From contig UQAU01000026.1 of the NCBI GenBank assembly GCA_900539035.1, forward strand, positions 1-26,519: DNA of 26,519 nucleotides. The letters run 5' to 3'. A program made the position numbers and the translations under genes. Source of the stretch: an uncultured Collinsella sp. (GTDB lineage Bacteria; Actinomycetota; Coriobacteriia; Coriobacteriales; Coriobacteriaceae). The notes beneath the pieces were generated by a model. The model saw only the letters and a program-made list of their open reading frames with translations. It was not told the DNA's origin and ran no database searches. Positions 15,304-23,001 of the stretch are shown piece after piece. The first letter of the stretch is position 1; each line of letters starts with the position of its first letter.

Positions 15304-16485
15304 TTACTGAAGCGAGCGGGCGCGTTCGATGGCGTAGGCGAGCGACAGCTGCTCCATCTCCGGGGCGCATTTGTAGCTCAGTCCGGTGAGAGCTGTCACC
15401 TTATCGAGGCGATATCGAATCGTGTTCGGGTGCTGGCTAGTCTGCTTGGCGGTTCGCTCGATACGCCGGTCGTTCTCGATGAATGCAGCGAGCGTGGATT
15501 CCAGTTCGCTGCCATGCTCACTGTCGTGCTCGCGTATCGGCGAGAGAATCGCCTCCGAGAACGATCGCATCTCCGGAGTTTCCGCAAAAGGCATCACGGT
15601 TCTCAGGATGCCGAGCTGCGTATAGCGGACGGGACCCTCGGCTCGTTGACAAGATAGGCGCTGTGCGTAAATCGCCTGCGAGATCGCCTGCGCCACCGCC
15701 TCGTCTCCAAACAGAATATCGCTGATGCCGAGCCCTTCCGCTCCGCCATCGATACCGCTAGCCTCGATGAGCTCCGTGAGCGCCTGCACGATTCGCTCCA
15801 CATCGAGCGTCTGTTCCGAGTCGCTTGTCGCTACGAATAACAAACCTCCGTCATAGGGTGCCAGCATGTTGTGGCATCCGGCGAGGGTCGATTTTGCACA
15901 GAGACGTTCGATTTGCAAAAACGTACGCGGGTCGAGGGGCTCTGCAAACGATGCGAACAGGGCGACCGCTTCGTCCAGAAATGACGGGTTGAGGCCTCGG
16001 ATGCGTCGGCAGATGGACTCGGGCGATACGTCTGTCCTCAGGGCATCGATCTCGCGCTGTGCGAAGTCGATGGACGCGAGCTGCTCGATATGCCGTTTGA
16101 CCTCATAGATGACGCTGTCAAAGAACAGTGAGTCGTCGGTCGTGAGAAAGACCGGGTAGTGCCGCGCGTTGGCGTAGCGGATGGCTTGGTCGGGAATCGG
16201 GATGTGCAGGACGTTTTTGATGATAAGACCGCTCGTTCCCTTGGCGACGAGGTATTTCACGGCTTCAGTGATGAGGTACGGGTCGTCCTTCGCATAGAGG
16301 AAAGTGCTGAGGATGATCTCGTCTGAGCTGAAGTTGACACGCTGGTACTTGTTCTTGAGGCCGGGCATAAGTTCATAATCGAGGATCCCGACGCCAGAGA
16401 CGGCACGCGAGACGCCATCGCTGCCGGCGATTAGACGGACCGACCCCTCATATTCCCGTGAGAAGTCCGAGATGGTGTATAGCAT
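15304..16485 (-). CDS. PucR-family transcriptional regulator
   Basis: 393 residues. The N-terminal half carries the PucR-type sensor domain (SVRLIAGSDGVSRAVSGVGILDYE, KNVLHIPIPDQAIRYANARHYPVFLTT). A less conserved central region follows, then the C-terminal helix-turn-helix of PucR proteins (TSQHPNTIRYRLDKVTALTGLSY, about 355-380). In known members this family activates genes for purine or amino-acid-type catabolism in response to a pathway metabolite. The frame begins with a GTG at 16506, but AAGG 8 nt before the ATG at 16485 favours that start. It is divergent from the ornithine-cyclodeaminase operon and is the natural candidate for its regulator. The ligand is unknown. Confidence 0.85.
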   Translation of the reverse strand: MLYTISDFSREYEGSVRLIAGSDGVSRAVSGVGILDYELMPGLKNKYQRVNFSSDEIILSTFLYAKDDPYLITEAVKYLVAKGTSGLIIKNVLHIPIPDQAIRYANARHYPVFLTTDDSLFFDSVIYEVKRHIEQLASIDFAQREIDALRTDVSPESICRRIRGLNPSFLDEAVALFASFAEPLDPRTFLQIERLCAKSTLAGCHNMLAPYDGGLLFVATSDSEQTLDVERIVQALTELIEASGIDGGAEGLGISDILFGDEAVAQAISQAIYAQRLSCQRAEGPVRYTQLGILRTVMPFAETPEMRSFSEAILSPIREHDSEHGSELESTLAAFIENDRRIERTAKQTSQHPNTIRYRLDKVTALTGLSYKCAPEMEQLSLAYAIERARSLQ

Positions 16486-16702
16486 CAACATCACCTTGTA
16501 AATCACTACAAATAGTACAGGTATATATAGGATAATCGCACATCCGTATACCGTTGATGCGGGAAATAGTTCAAATACATGCTGATAGAACGAAAAATCA
16601 GATTGAGAATCGTTGTAGATTCCAACAAGAAATGATCCTTGGCGGCATCGTTACTAAACCGTACAGTGAAGCAACGTAAAGCTTTCGCTGAAAGGAGTGA
16701 TG
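16486..16702. promoter_or_regulatory. Divergent regulatory region, pucR and OCD operon
   Basis: This 217-bp AT-richer gap must hold both promoters and the regulator site. Symmetric words seen: GGTATA (about 16520) with TATACC (about 16547) 21 nt apart, and GAATC-N6-GATTC near 16605 followed by CCAAC. No clean -35/-10 pair stands out on either strand, so no promoter is assigned. Confidence 0.45.
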
Positions 16703-17734
16703 ATGGGGCAGATGATGGTACTTTCGGCCGAGGAAGTTTCCAAGGTGCTGACGATCGAGGATGCAATCGCTGCCGTGGAGGAGGCATATCGTCAGAAGGC
16801 AACGGGCAAGGGTGTTGCGTGGCCGATGGTATATGAGCAGTTCGAGCCCGGTGCGGCCGATATGGATATCCGCTCGGGCGAGTTGGCGGGAAGCGGCCTC
16901 TTCGGTCTCAAGCTCACTGCTTGGTTCTCTCAGAATCCCAAAAAGGGGCTGCCCGAGATCTTTGGCACCACGCTGCTGTGCGACAACGCTACGGGAGAGC
17001 CGTTAGCGCTGCTCAATGCCTCCGCCGTCACTGGACTTCGCACCGGTGCCGCCGCTGCGCTCGGTGCCAAGTGGCTGGCTCGGGCGGATGCGTCCAAATT
17101 GCTTGTTGCGGGTGCCGGCCATATGAGCACCTATATGGTGGCGGGCGTGCTCGCCGCCTGTCCCAAAGTGAGTGAGGTCAAGGTGTGGGAGCCGGTTTCC
17201 GATGCCGCGCCCGAGGCCCGCGTCGATCGCATGCGAGACGAAGTCGCCCATATCTTGGGCGCCTGCGAGCATGTTCGCGAGGCATCCACCTATTCCATCG
17301 AGGCGGCGGCCGACGGCCAAGGTGCCGCGGCAGAGGCCGACATCATCGTGACGATCACGCCGGCGACCAAGCCCATCATCCCCGATGCATGGGTGCGCCC
17401 CGGTGCGCATATCTCCTGCGTCGGTGCCGACATGCCCGGCAAGCAGGAGCTTGCCTCGGCGCTTGTCGCCCGTGCCGCTGTTTACGTCGACGACCGCGAG
17501 CAATCGGTCGCGTCCGGTGAGCTGGAGATTCCGGTTGCCGAGGGTGTCATCACGCCCGAGGACATCAGAGCGGAGCTCGGCGAAGTCATCGCCGGCACGG
17601 CTACGGGGCGTTCGGATGACGAGCAAGTGACGGTGTTCGATACGTCGGGCATCGCCGTTCAGGACCTTTCGGCATCGAAAATCGCCTACGACCGCGCCAT
17701 CGAGGCGGGGCTGGGTACCGTGGTGGAACTGTAA
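16703..17734 (+). CDS. Ornithine cyclodeaminase / mu-crystallin family enzyme (first paralogue)
   Basis: 343-residue NAD(P)-dependent enzyme of the OCD/mu-crystallin family, whose members act as ornithine or lysine cyclodeaminase, ketimine reductase, alanine or arginine dehydrogenase, or SbnB-type amino-acid dehydrogenase. Substrate region MDIRSGELAGSGLFGLKLTAWF (Lys in the catalytic strand) and GLRTGAAAALGAKWLA (Arg-Thr-Gly-Ala, carboxylate binding). Nucleotide-binding loop LLVAGAGHMSTYM, where the more usual Gln after GxG is His-Met. The C-terminal FDTSGIAVQDL is typical. The AAAGGAG at 16691-16697 supports the ATG at 16703; ATGs at 16700, 16712 and 16715 are alternatives. First gene of a five-gene operon; the exact reaction is unknown. 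Confidence 0.88.
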   Translation: MGQMMVLSAEEVSKVLTIEDAIAAVEEAYRQKATGKGVAWPMVYEQFEPGAADMDIRSGELAGSGLFGLKLTAWFSQNPKKGLPEIFGTTLLCDNATGEPLALLNASAVTGLRTGAAAALGAKWLARADASKLLVAGAGHMSTYMVAGVLAACPKVSEVKVWEPVSDAAPEARVDRMRDEVAHILGACEHVREASTYSIEAAADGQGAAAEADIIVTITPATKPIIPDAWVRPGAHISCVGADMPGKQELASALVARAAVYVDDREQSVASGELEIPVAEGVITPEDIRAELGEVIAGTATGRSDDEQVTVFDTSGIAVQDLSASKIAYDRAIEAGLGTVVEL

Positions 17735-17758
17735 GACAGTCAAGGAAAGGAAACGACA

Positions 17759-18889
17759 ATGCAGATCAAGGATTTCGCCGTCGAGCAGTGGATGAACGAG
17801 TGGGAGACCAAGTGCACTCACAACGTTGCGGAGACGTGCGTCTACTCCCTCACGCTCGACCAGCTGTTCGAGCTTACGAATACCGACAAGAAGGCGTGGC
17901 TCGATAACCTGTGCTCGCGCCGATTCACCTACGGAGACATCGAGGGACAGCCCGGCTTCCTCGAGGGGGTCGCGCGTCTCTATAAGACGGTCGAGCCCGG
18001 GCATATCGTGCCCACGCACGGCGCGACCGGTGCCAACTCCCTGGTTATTTCCACGCTCGTCGAACCGGGCGATCACGTAGTTTCCGTCAAGCCCACCTAC
18101 CAGCAGCTTTACTCGATTCCCGAGATGTGCGGTGCGAAGGTCGATATCCTTCAGCTCGATCGCAAGAACGGCTACCACGTCGACGTCGACGCGCTTGATG
18201 CCCTGGTGGCCGACGATACCAAGCTCATCTGCATCAATAACCCGGACAACCCCACGGGCGCCCTGCTCGACACCGATACGCTCAAGGCGATTGTCGAGGT
18301 CGCACGTAAACACGACGCGTGGGTGCTCTGCGACGAGGTCTATCGTCTGCTTACTCAGACGGATGAGTACTCCGAGTCCGTGATCGACCTGTACGACAAG
18401 GCCATCGTCACCGCATCCATGTCCAAGGTCTGGTCGTTCGCCGGCCTGCGTCTGGGCTGGGCGGTCACCAAGAGCCCGGAGCTCCGTCGCGCGCTGCTCT
18501 CGCATCGCGACTACAACCTGATTTCCGCCGGCATATTCAGCGAGTCGGTGGCGGAACTGATTTTGGGCAACGCTTCCGTGATCCTTGAGCGCAGCCGCCG
18601 CATCGTCCGTCAGAACCTTGCTGTTCTGGAGAAGTGGGTCGAGAGCGAGCCGCACCTGTCGTTCGTCAAGCCCGAGGCGGGTACCACCGCGCTCGTGTAT
18701 TACGACTACGACATCGACTCCAGGACGTTCTGCATCGACATGATTAAGAAGTCCGGCGCGCTCGTCACCCCGGGCGATTGCTTCGAGGAGCCCAAGAGCA
18801 TGCGCATCGGCTATGCATACTCCGATAACACCGACGACCTGCAGAAGGGCCTGGATGCCATCTCCGCGTACATGCGTACGCTCGAGTAG
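17759..18889 (+). CDS. PLP-dependent aminotransferase, class I/II (fold type I)
   Basis: 376 residues. Fold-type I signatures: GATGANSLVISTLVEPGDHVV, substrate-side Tyr in PTYQQLYSIP, INNPDNPTGALLD (PLP and carboxylate contacts), VLCDEVYRLL, and SMSKVWSFAGLRLGW with Schiff-base Lys223. The C-terminal domain closes with MRIGYAYSDNTDDLQKGLDAI, where Arg should bind the substrate carboxylate. GGAAAGGAAACG upstream gives the start at 17759. It sits 24 bp after the first OCD gene and 69 bp before the second. It is placed to make the keto acid or imine that the OCD enzymes reduce, or the reverse. Not close enough to AspC, HisC or AlaT by eye for a named assignment. Confidence 0.9.
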   Translation: MQIKDFAVEQWMNEWETKCTHNVAETCVYSLTLDQLFELTNTDKKAWLDNLCSRRFTYGDIEGQPGFLEGVARLYKTVEPGHIVPTHGATGANSLVISTLVEPGDHVVSVKPTYQQLYSIPEMCGAKVDILQLDRKNGYHVDVDALDALVADDTKLICINNPDNPTGALLDTDTLKAIVEVARKHDAWVLCDEVYRLLTQTDEYSESVIDLYDKAIVTASMSKVWSFAGLRLGWAVTKSPELRRALLSHRDYNLISAGIFSESVAELILGNASVILERSRRIVRQNLAVLEKWVESEPHLSFVKPEAGTTALVYYDYDIDSRTFCIDMIKKSGALVTPGDCFEEPKSMRIGYAYSDNTDDLQKGLDAISAYMRTLE

Positions 18890-18908
18890 AGGCTCGAGAT
18901 CGAAGTGA

Positions 18909-18941
18909 TGGGGTCGATCGGGTTAGGCCCGGTCGACCCCG
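18909..18941 (+). promoter_or_regulatory. Intercistronic hairpin before the second OCD gene
   Basis: GGGGTCGATCGGG (18910-18922) and CCCGGTCGACCCC (18928-18940) form a 13-bp stem, extendable by one T-G pair, with one G-U pair and a TTAGG loop. No T-run follows, so it is not a simple terminator. It could damp or stabilise the transcript between aminotransferase and OCD2. It excludes the upstream start codons at 18905/18908 as likely starts. Confidence 0.6.
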
Positions 18942-18958
18942 GTTCCAGGGGGTGTTCG

Positions 18959-19987
18959 GTGGACGTCCTATATCTGTCGCGCGAGGAGATCATATCTCTC
19001 GCGACGCTTGACGACGTGCTTGCGTGCGTCGAGGTAGCGTACCGCGAGAAAGCGGTGGGTCGCGGCGTCTATCCACTCGTGTACGAAGAGCTGGGCGCGG
19101 CGGGTCTGGATGGATTCCGTTCGAACATGGACATAAGGTCGGGGGTCTCTCCGTGCCGCGGCCTGTTTGGGGCGAAGCTCATCACGGAGTTTCCCCCGGA
19201 TTCATCGGACCGGTGCGGCCTGCCTGCCTTTCACAGCGTGCTACAGGTTTTCGATGCCAAGACGGGGTGTCTCCGTGCGGTCATGGACGGTCTGGGCGTG
19301 ACGCGTTTAAGGACAGGTGCCGCTGCCGCTATCGGTGCGAAGTGGTTGGCGCGGAATGACGCGAGGACGCTTGCCGTGGTCGGTACGGGTTCACAATGCG
19401 CCCCGGTTATCGCATCGATGAAGCGCGTCTTTTCGGAACTCGAGCGCGTCGTGTTGTGGAATCCCCGTTCCCATGAGCGGGCGCTCGGCCGACTGGGCTC
19501 GATTGTCGATGGGGCGTGTTCGCTCAATCCGGATTGCGCCCGCTTGGATATAGTCGCCGAGGCGGAAGGTGAATGCGCGATCGGGTCTGCCGACATCGTG
19601 GTGACCGCAACAGGTTCGAAGGCACCGCTCTTTCCGGCGGCGTGGGTGCGCTCCGGTCAGCATTATTCGTGCATCGGTGCCGATATGCCCAGCAAGCGGG
19701 AGGTGCCGTCCGGCTTGGTAAAACGGGCACGCGTCTTTGCCGACGATCGAGTCCGTATTCTCGAATTCGGCGAGATGCGTGGCGCTGTCGAGGAGGATGC
19801 GATCCTTGCCTACCGGATCGTGGGCGAGGTCGGTGAGGTCATTCGCGGCGAGCGGCGTGGCCGCGTTCGGCCGGATGACGTGACGCTGTTCGATTCATGC
19901 GGATTGGCGACGCTCGACATCACGTTCGCGAGCCTGCTGATGGAGCGCGCGAGTCGACAGGGGGTCGGAACCAGATTACAGCTTTAG
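18959..19987 (+). CDS. Ornithine cyclodeaminase / mu-crystallin family enzyme (second paralogue)
   Basis: 342 residues, paralogue of the gene at 16703 but clearly diverged. Conserved: MDIRSGVSPCRGLFGAKLITEF, RLRTGAAAAIGAKWLARND, nucleotide loop LAVVGTGSQCAPV with the canonical GxGxQ, WVRSGQHYSCIGADMPSKREV, and FDSCGLATLDI. The start is taken at the GTG 18959: it has AGGGGG 6 nt upstream, lies just after the hairpin and aligns its first residues (MDVLYLSREEI) with those of the first paralogue (MMVLSAEEV). Two upstream codons (GTG 18905, ATG 18908) fall in or before the hairpin. The presence of two family members in one operon suggests two different imine or amino-acid steps, or reduction and oxidation of one pair. 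Confidence 0.87.
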   Translation: MDVLYLSREEIISLATLDDVLACVEVAYREKAVGRGVYPLVYEELGAAGLDGFRSNMDIRSGVSPCRGLFGAKLITEFPPDSSDRCGLPAFHSVLQVFDAKTGCLRAVMDGLGVTRLRTGAAAAIGAKWLARNDARTLAVVGTGSQCAPVIASMKRVFSELERVVLWNPRSHERALGRLGSIVDGACSLNPDCARLDIVAEAEGECAIGSADIVVTATGSKAPLFPAAWVRSGQHYSCIGADMPSKREVPSGLVKRARVFADDRVRILEFGEMRGAVEEDAILAYRIVGEVGEVIRGERRGRVRPDDVTLFDSCGLATLDITFASLLMERASRQGVGTRLQL

Positions 19988-20063
19988 GGGCTCAGGTCCA
20001 CAACAAGATACGCTGACGCCTGCTCCTCGTTGTTGGCGGGCGAGACGAGAAGGGAAATCGACC

Positions 20064-21263
20064 ATGCAAACATTACGGGAGGAGATCGTCGCCCTAAAAG
20101 AGCGGATGGTCTCAGATAGGAGATGGCTCCATCAGCATCCCGAGACCGGGTACGACCTGCCGGAGACATGCGGGTATGTAAAGAACAGGCTTGTCGAGAT
20201 GGGGTATGAGCCCCGTGAAATCGTCGAGAGCGGACTCGTCTGCACCGTCGGCGATCCGACGGCCGGTCCGTGCATCTTGCTGCGCGCTGATATGGATGCG
20301 CTTCCCATGGGGGAGCAAACGGGTCTTCCGTTCGCGTCGACTAACGGCAGCATGCACGCCTGCGGGCACGACTTCCATACTGCCATGCTGCTCGGAGCGG
20401 CCCAATATCTCAAGAACCACGAGGGTGAGCTCGCCGGATGTGTGAAGCTTATGTTCCAGCCCGACGAGGAGGCGACGGATCCCCGTGAGTTGCTTGGTAA
20501 CCAAGCGATGATCGAGGCCGGCGTTCTCGAGAACCCGCATGTCGACGCTGCGTTCGGCATGCATGTCTGCCCGGTCGGCGTTCCCGACAGCACTGTCGGC
20601 AGCATCAAGGGCACCTCGTTCTTCTCCGTCGACGATGTCGAGGTGCATATCCAGGGAAGCGGTGCCCATGGGGCGCAGCCGCAGAAGGGCATCGACCCGC
20701 TCAATATCATGTCCCATATCCACTTGGCGCTTCAGGAGGTCATCGCGCGTGAGGTGAACCCGTATGAGGCGAGCGTGCTGACGTTCGGGAAGATGGAGGG
20801 CGGAACTGCGGCCAATATCATTCCCGACCAAGCGTTCATGCTCGGCACGCTGCGTACCACCAACGAGGAGACGCGTCATCGTCTACACATGCGCATCGTC
20901 GAGATCGTCGAGAACACCGCCCGCGCCTTTGGCGGCGCGGCGACGGTCGAGTTCCTGCGCGGCCTTCCCACCGTATGGAACGACCCCGACCTGACCGATG
21001 AGCTCGAGGCGTCATATGAGCAGGGGGCGGGCGGGCGAATCCTGCATCTCGCCGAACCGTTCTCGGGTTCGGATGACTTTGGCGTGATGTCGCATACCGT
21101 TCCCTCGACCTTCTTCCTTTTGGGCTGCACGCCCGAGGGGGCGGAGGAGATCCCGTTGCACAACCCCACTCTTGTTTTGGACGAGAACGCCCTGGTCGAA
21201 GGTGCTGCACTTTTCGCGGCTGCCGCGACCGGATGGCTTACCCGTCATGCCCAGTCCGAATAG
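20064..21263 (+). CDS. M20D-family amidohydrolase / aminoacylase
   Basis: 399-residue zinc-type hydrolase of the M20D group (hippurate hydrolase, IAA-amino-acid hydrolase, AbgB, N-acetyl-diaminopimelate deacetylase). It cleaves N-acyl-amino-acid or similar amide bonds in the cytoplasm. Metal-site motifs: HACGHDFHTAMLLGAA (Cys100 and His102 region), FQPDEEA with catalytic Glu, GMHVCPVG (His), and GSDDFGVM near the C-terminus. The lid domain (IQGSGAHGAQPQKGIDPL, His) is intact. AAGGGA precedes the ATG. Separated by 76 bp from the second OCD gene and by only 12 bp from the transporter gene. Suggests that the imported or exported compound is acylated or peptide-like. Confidence 0.92.
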   Translation: MQTLREEIVALKERMVSDRRWLHQHPETGYDLPETCGYVKNRLVEMGYEPREIVESGLVCTVGDPTAGPCILLRADMDALPMGEQTGLPFASTNGSMHACGHDFHTAMLLGAAQYLKNHEGELAGCVKLMFQPDEEATDPRELLGNQAMIEAGVLENPHVDAAFGMHVCPVGVPDSTVGSIKGTSFFSVDDVEVHIQGSGAHGAQPQKGIDPLNIMSHIHLALQEVIAREVNPYEASVLTFGKMEGGTAANIIPDQAFMLGTLRTTNEETRHRLHMRIVEIVENTARAFGGAATVEFLRGLPTVWNDPDLTDELEASYEQGAGGRILHLAEPFSGSDDFGVMSHTVPSTFFLLGCTPEGAEEIPLHNPTLVLDENALVEGAALFAAAATGWLTRHAQSE

Positions 21264-21275
21264 TCAGGAGCTGCT

Positions 21276-22733
21276 ATGAGCGAAGCGATCGATAAACCGA
21301 AAAAGAAGAAAAAGGGGCTCAACTCCTATCTCATCCTCGTGGCGTGCCTCATAGGCGTTGCCGTCATCACTTGGATCGTTGCGGCGTTTTCTGCCGATGT
21401 CACGGGCGCGACGGTGGCGCAGTTCCTCAGCTCGCCCGTCCAGGGATTCACCAGTGCCATGCCCGTCTGCTTCTTCGTCATCGTGCTCGGTGGATTCCTC
21501 GAGATTGTGTCCACTACCGGTGCCCTCGATAACGGTATCGCCGCGCTTACCCGCGCCATGAAGGGTAGGGAGCTCATGCTTATTCCTATCCTCATGACGC
21601 TACTCGGTATCTGCGGCTCGACGTATGGCATGTGCGAGGAGACGGTTCCGTTCTACTTCATTATCGGCAGTGCCATGTATGCTGCCGGATTCGATACCCT
21701 GACCTCAGCGATGATGGTGCTCTTGGGTGCCGGTGCCGGCTGCATCGGATCGACGGTCAACCCGTTTTCCGTCGGCGTCGCCAAGGCCGCCCTTGCCGAT
21801 CTGGGGTACACCGTCAACGAGGGCTTGCTGCTCGGTCTCGGCTTTGCCCTGCTCGTGTTCGCCGAGGGGTCGGCCATCGCCTTCGTCATGCATTACGCCA
21901 AAAGGATCCGTAACAATCCCGAGGCGTCGCTTTTGAGCCTTTCCGAGCGCAAGGCGGCTGCCGAGGAGTTCTCTGGCGCTAAAGATGACGAGGAGAAGGT
22001 TCTGACCGGCCGCCAGCGCGGCGTGCTCGTCCTGTTCGCCATCTCGTTCATCGTCATGATTGTCTCGTTCGTTCCCTGGGATAGCTTCGGTATCGATCTG
22101 TTTACCATCGGTGGAACCGATAAGGACATGTCGACCGCATGGAGCTCCCTGCTCACCGGCGTGCCGCTGGGCCAGTGGTACTTCAACGAGTGCACCACCT
22201 GGTTCTTGCTGATGGGCGTCATCATCGGCATCGTCGCTGGCTTCTCGGGCGATAAGATCGTCAAAACGTTCCTCAAGGGTGCCGCCGGCATCCTCGACAT
22301 TGCCTTGGTCATCGCGCTCGCCCGTGCCATCTCCGTGCTCATGGCGGCAACCGGCCTCGATGTTTGGCTGCTCAACAGTGCTGCAAGTCTGCTGGCTAAT
22401 GTTCCCGCACCGATCTTTGCTATCGGTTCCATGGTGGTTTACCTGCTGCTTTCGTTCGCCATCCCCTCTAGCTCGGGCATGGCGACGGTTTCCATGCCCA
22501 TCATGGGTCCGCTCGCCATCCAGCTCGGACTTTCGCCTGAGGTCATGGTCATGATCTATGTGGCGGCACACGGTCTGATCTTGCTGTTCACGCCGACGTT
22601 CGGTGTCCTGATTGCCGGTCTGCAGATCTCCAAGATCGACTACTCCACGTTCCTCAAGTTCATCACCAAGTATCTGTTGGGACTGGGCGTCGTCATGATG
22701 GTGCTGCTTACCGTGGCGATGACGGTTCTCTAG
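21276..22733 (+). CDS. YfcC/ArcD-like transporter of the DcuC (PF03606) superfamily
   Basis: 485-residue polytopic membrane protein with a basic cytoplasmic N-terminus (DKPKKKKKG) and about 11-12 hydrophobic segments. Family-type blocks: MPVCFFVIVLGGFLEIVSTTGALDNGI, STYGMCEETVPFYFI, AGAGCIGSTVNPFSVGVA, SFAIPSSSGMATVSMPIMGPLA and HGLILLFTPTFGVLIAGL, the last two matching the conserved re-entrant regions of YfcC proteins. Such transporters move basic amino acids, C4-dicarboxylates or short peptides; the direction is unknown. AGGAG lies 5 nt before the ATG. It is the last gene of the operon and provides the route across the membrane for the substrate or product of the upstream enzymes. Confidence 0.9.
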   Translation: MSEAIDKPKKKKKGLNSYLILVACLIGVAVITWIVAAFSADVTGATVAQFLSSPVQGFTSAMPVCFFVIVLGGFLEIVSTTGALDNGIAALTRAMKGRELMLIPILMTLLGICGSTYGMCEETVPFYFIIGSAMYAAGFDTLTSAMMVLLGAGAGCIGSTVNPFSVGVAKAALADLGYTVNEGLLLGLGFALLVFAEGSAIAFVMHYAKRIRNNPEASLLSLSERKAAAEEFSGAKDDEEKVLTGRQRGVLVLFAISFIVMIVSFVPWDSFGIDLFTIGGTDKDMSTAWSSLLTGVPLGQWYFNECTTWFLLMGVIIGIVAGFSGDKIVKTFLKGAAGILDIALVIALARAISVLMAATGLDVWLLNSAASLLANVPAPIFAIGSMVVYLLLSFAIPSSSGMATVSMPIMGPLAIQLGLSPEVMVMIYVAAHGLILLFTPTFGVLIAGLQISKIDYSTFLKFITKYLLGLGVVMMVLLTVAMTVL

Positions 22734-22849
22734 CGTCGGTTTTGCGGAACACGGTCCGTCCGAACCCACCGGATCATGTCACCGGGCATGGCGACGCACC
22801 GTTTCTCAGATGGTCGATGATATGGCCAGGATGATTCGGACAGACTTCT

Positions 22850-22888
22850 GCCCAAGCCGATCGGCTCGGGCCTGAGGGCCCCTATTTT
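22850..22888 (+). terminator. Terminator-like hairpins after the transporter operon
   Basis: GCCCAAGCCG pairs with CGGCTCGGGC (22850-22871, one mismatch, short loop) and overlaps a second stem GGGCC-TGAG-GGCCC (22868-22881), which is followed by CTATTTTCT. The tail is weak in T, so efficiency is uncertain. Confidence 0.5.
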
Positions 22889-22923
22889 CTCTCAAGGCTA
22901 CCGAACACTTTTGTCATATTAGG

Positions 22924-22959
22924 TGCCCACGGGGTCGTATCGCTGCGACGCCGTGGGCA
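22924..22959. promoter_or_regulatory. Large inverted repeat upstream of the BceR-like gene
   Basis: TGCCCACGG (22924-22932) pairs with CCGTGGGCA (22951-22959). One G/G mismatch then separates an inner GTCG/CGAC stem with an 8-nt loop (TATCGCTG). It is directly followed by a CATAAT word and lies about 40 bp before the regulator's start. It could be an operator for the regulator itself or the 5' hairpin of its leader. Confidence 0.5.
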
Positions 22960-23001
22960 TAATGGTGCGGAAGGTGCAAGTTACGCGAAATGGGAGGATA
23001 C

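Noticed and set aside
17003..18655. 550-codon open frame on the minus strand
   Set aside because: It lies antisense to two clearly recognised genes (OCD and aminotransferase). In high-GC DNA the opposite strand often stays open; composition is His/Arg/Gly-rich with no recognisable domain.
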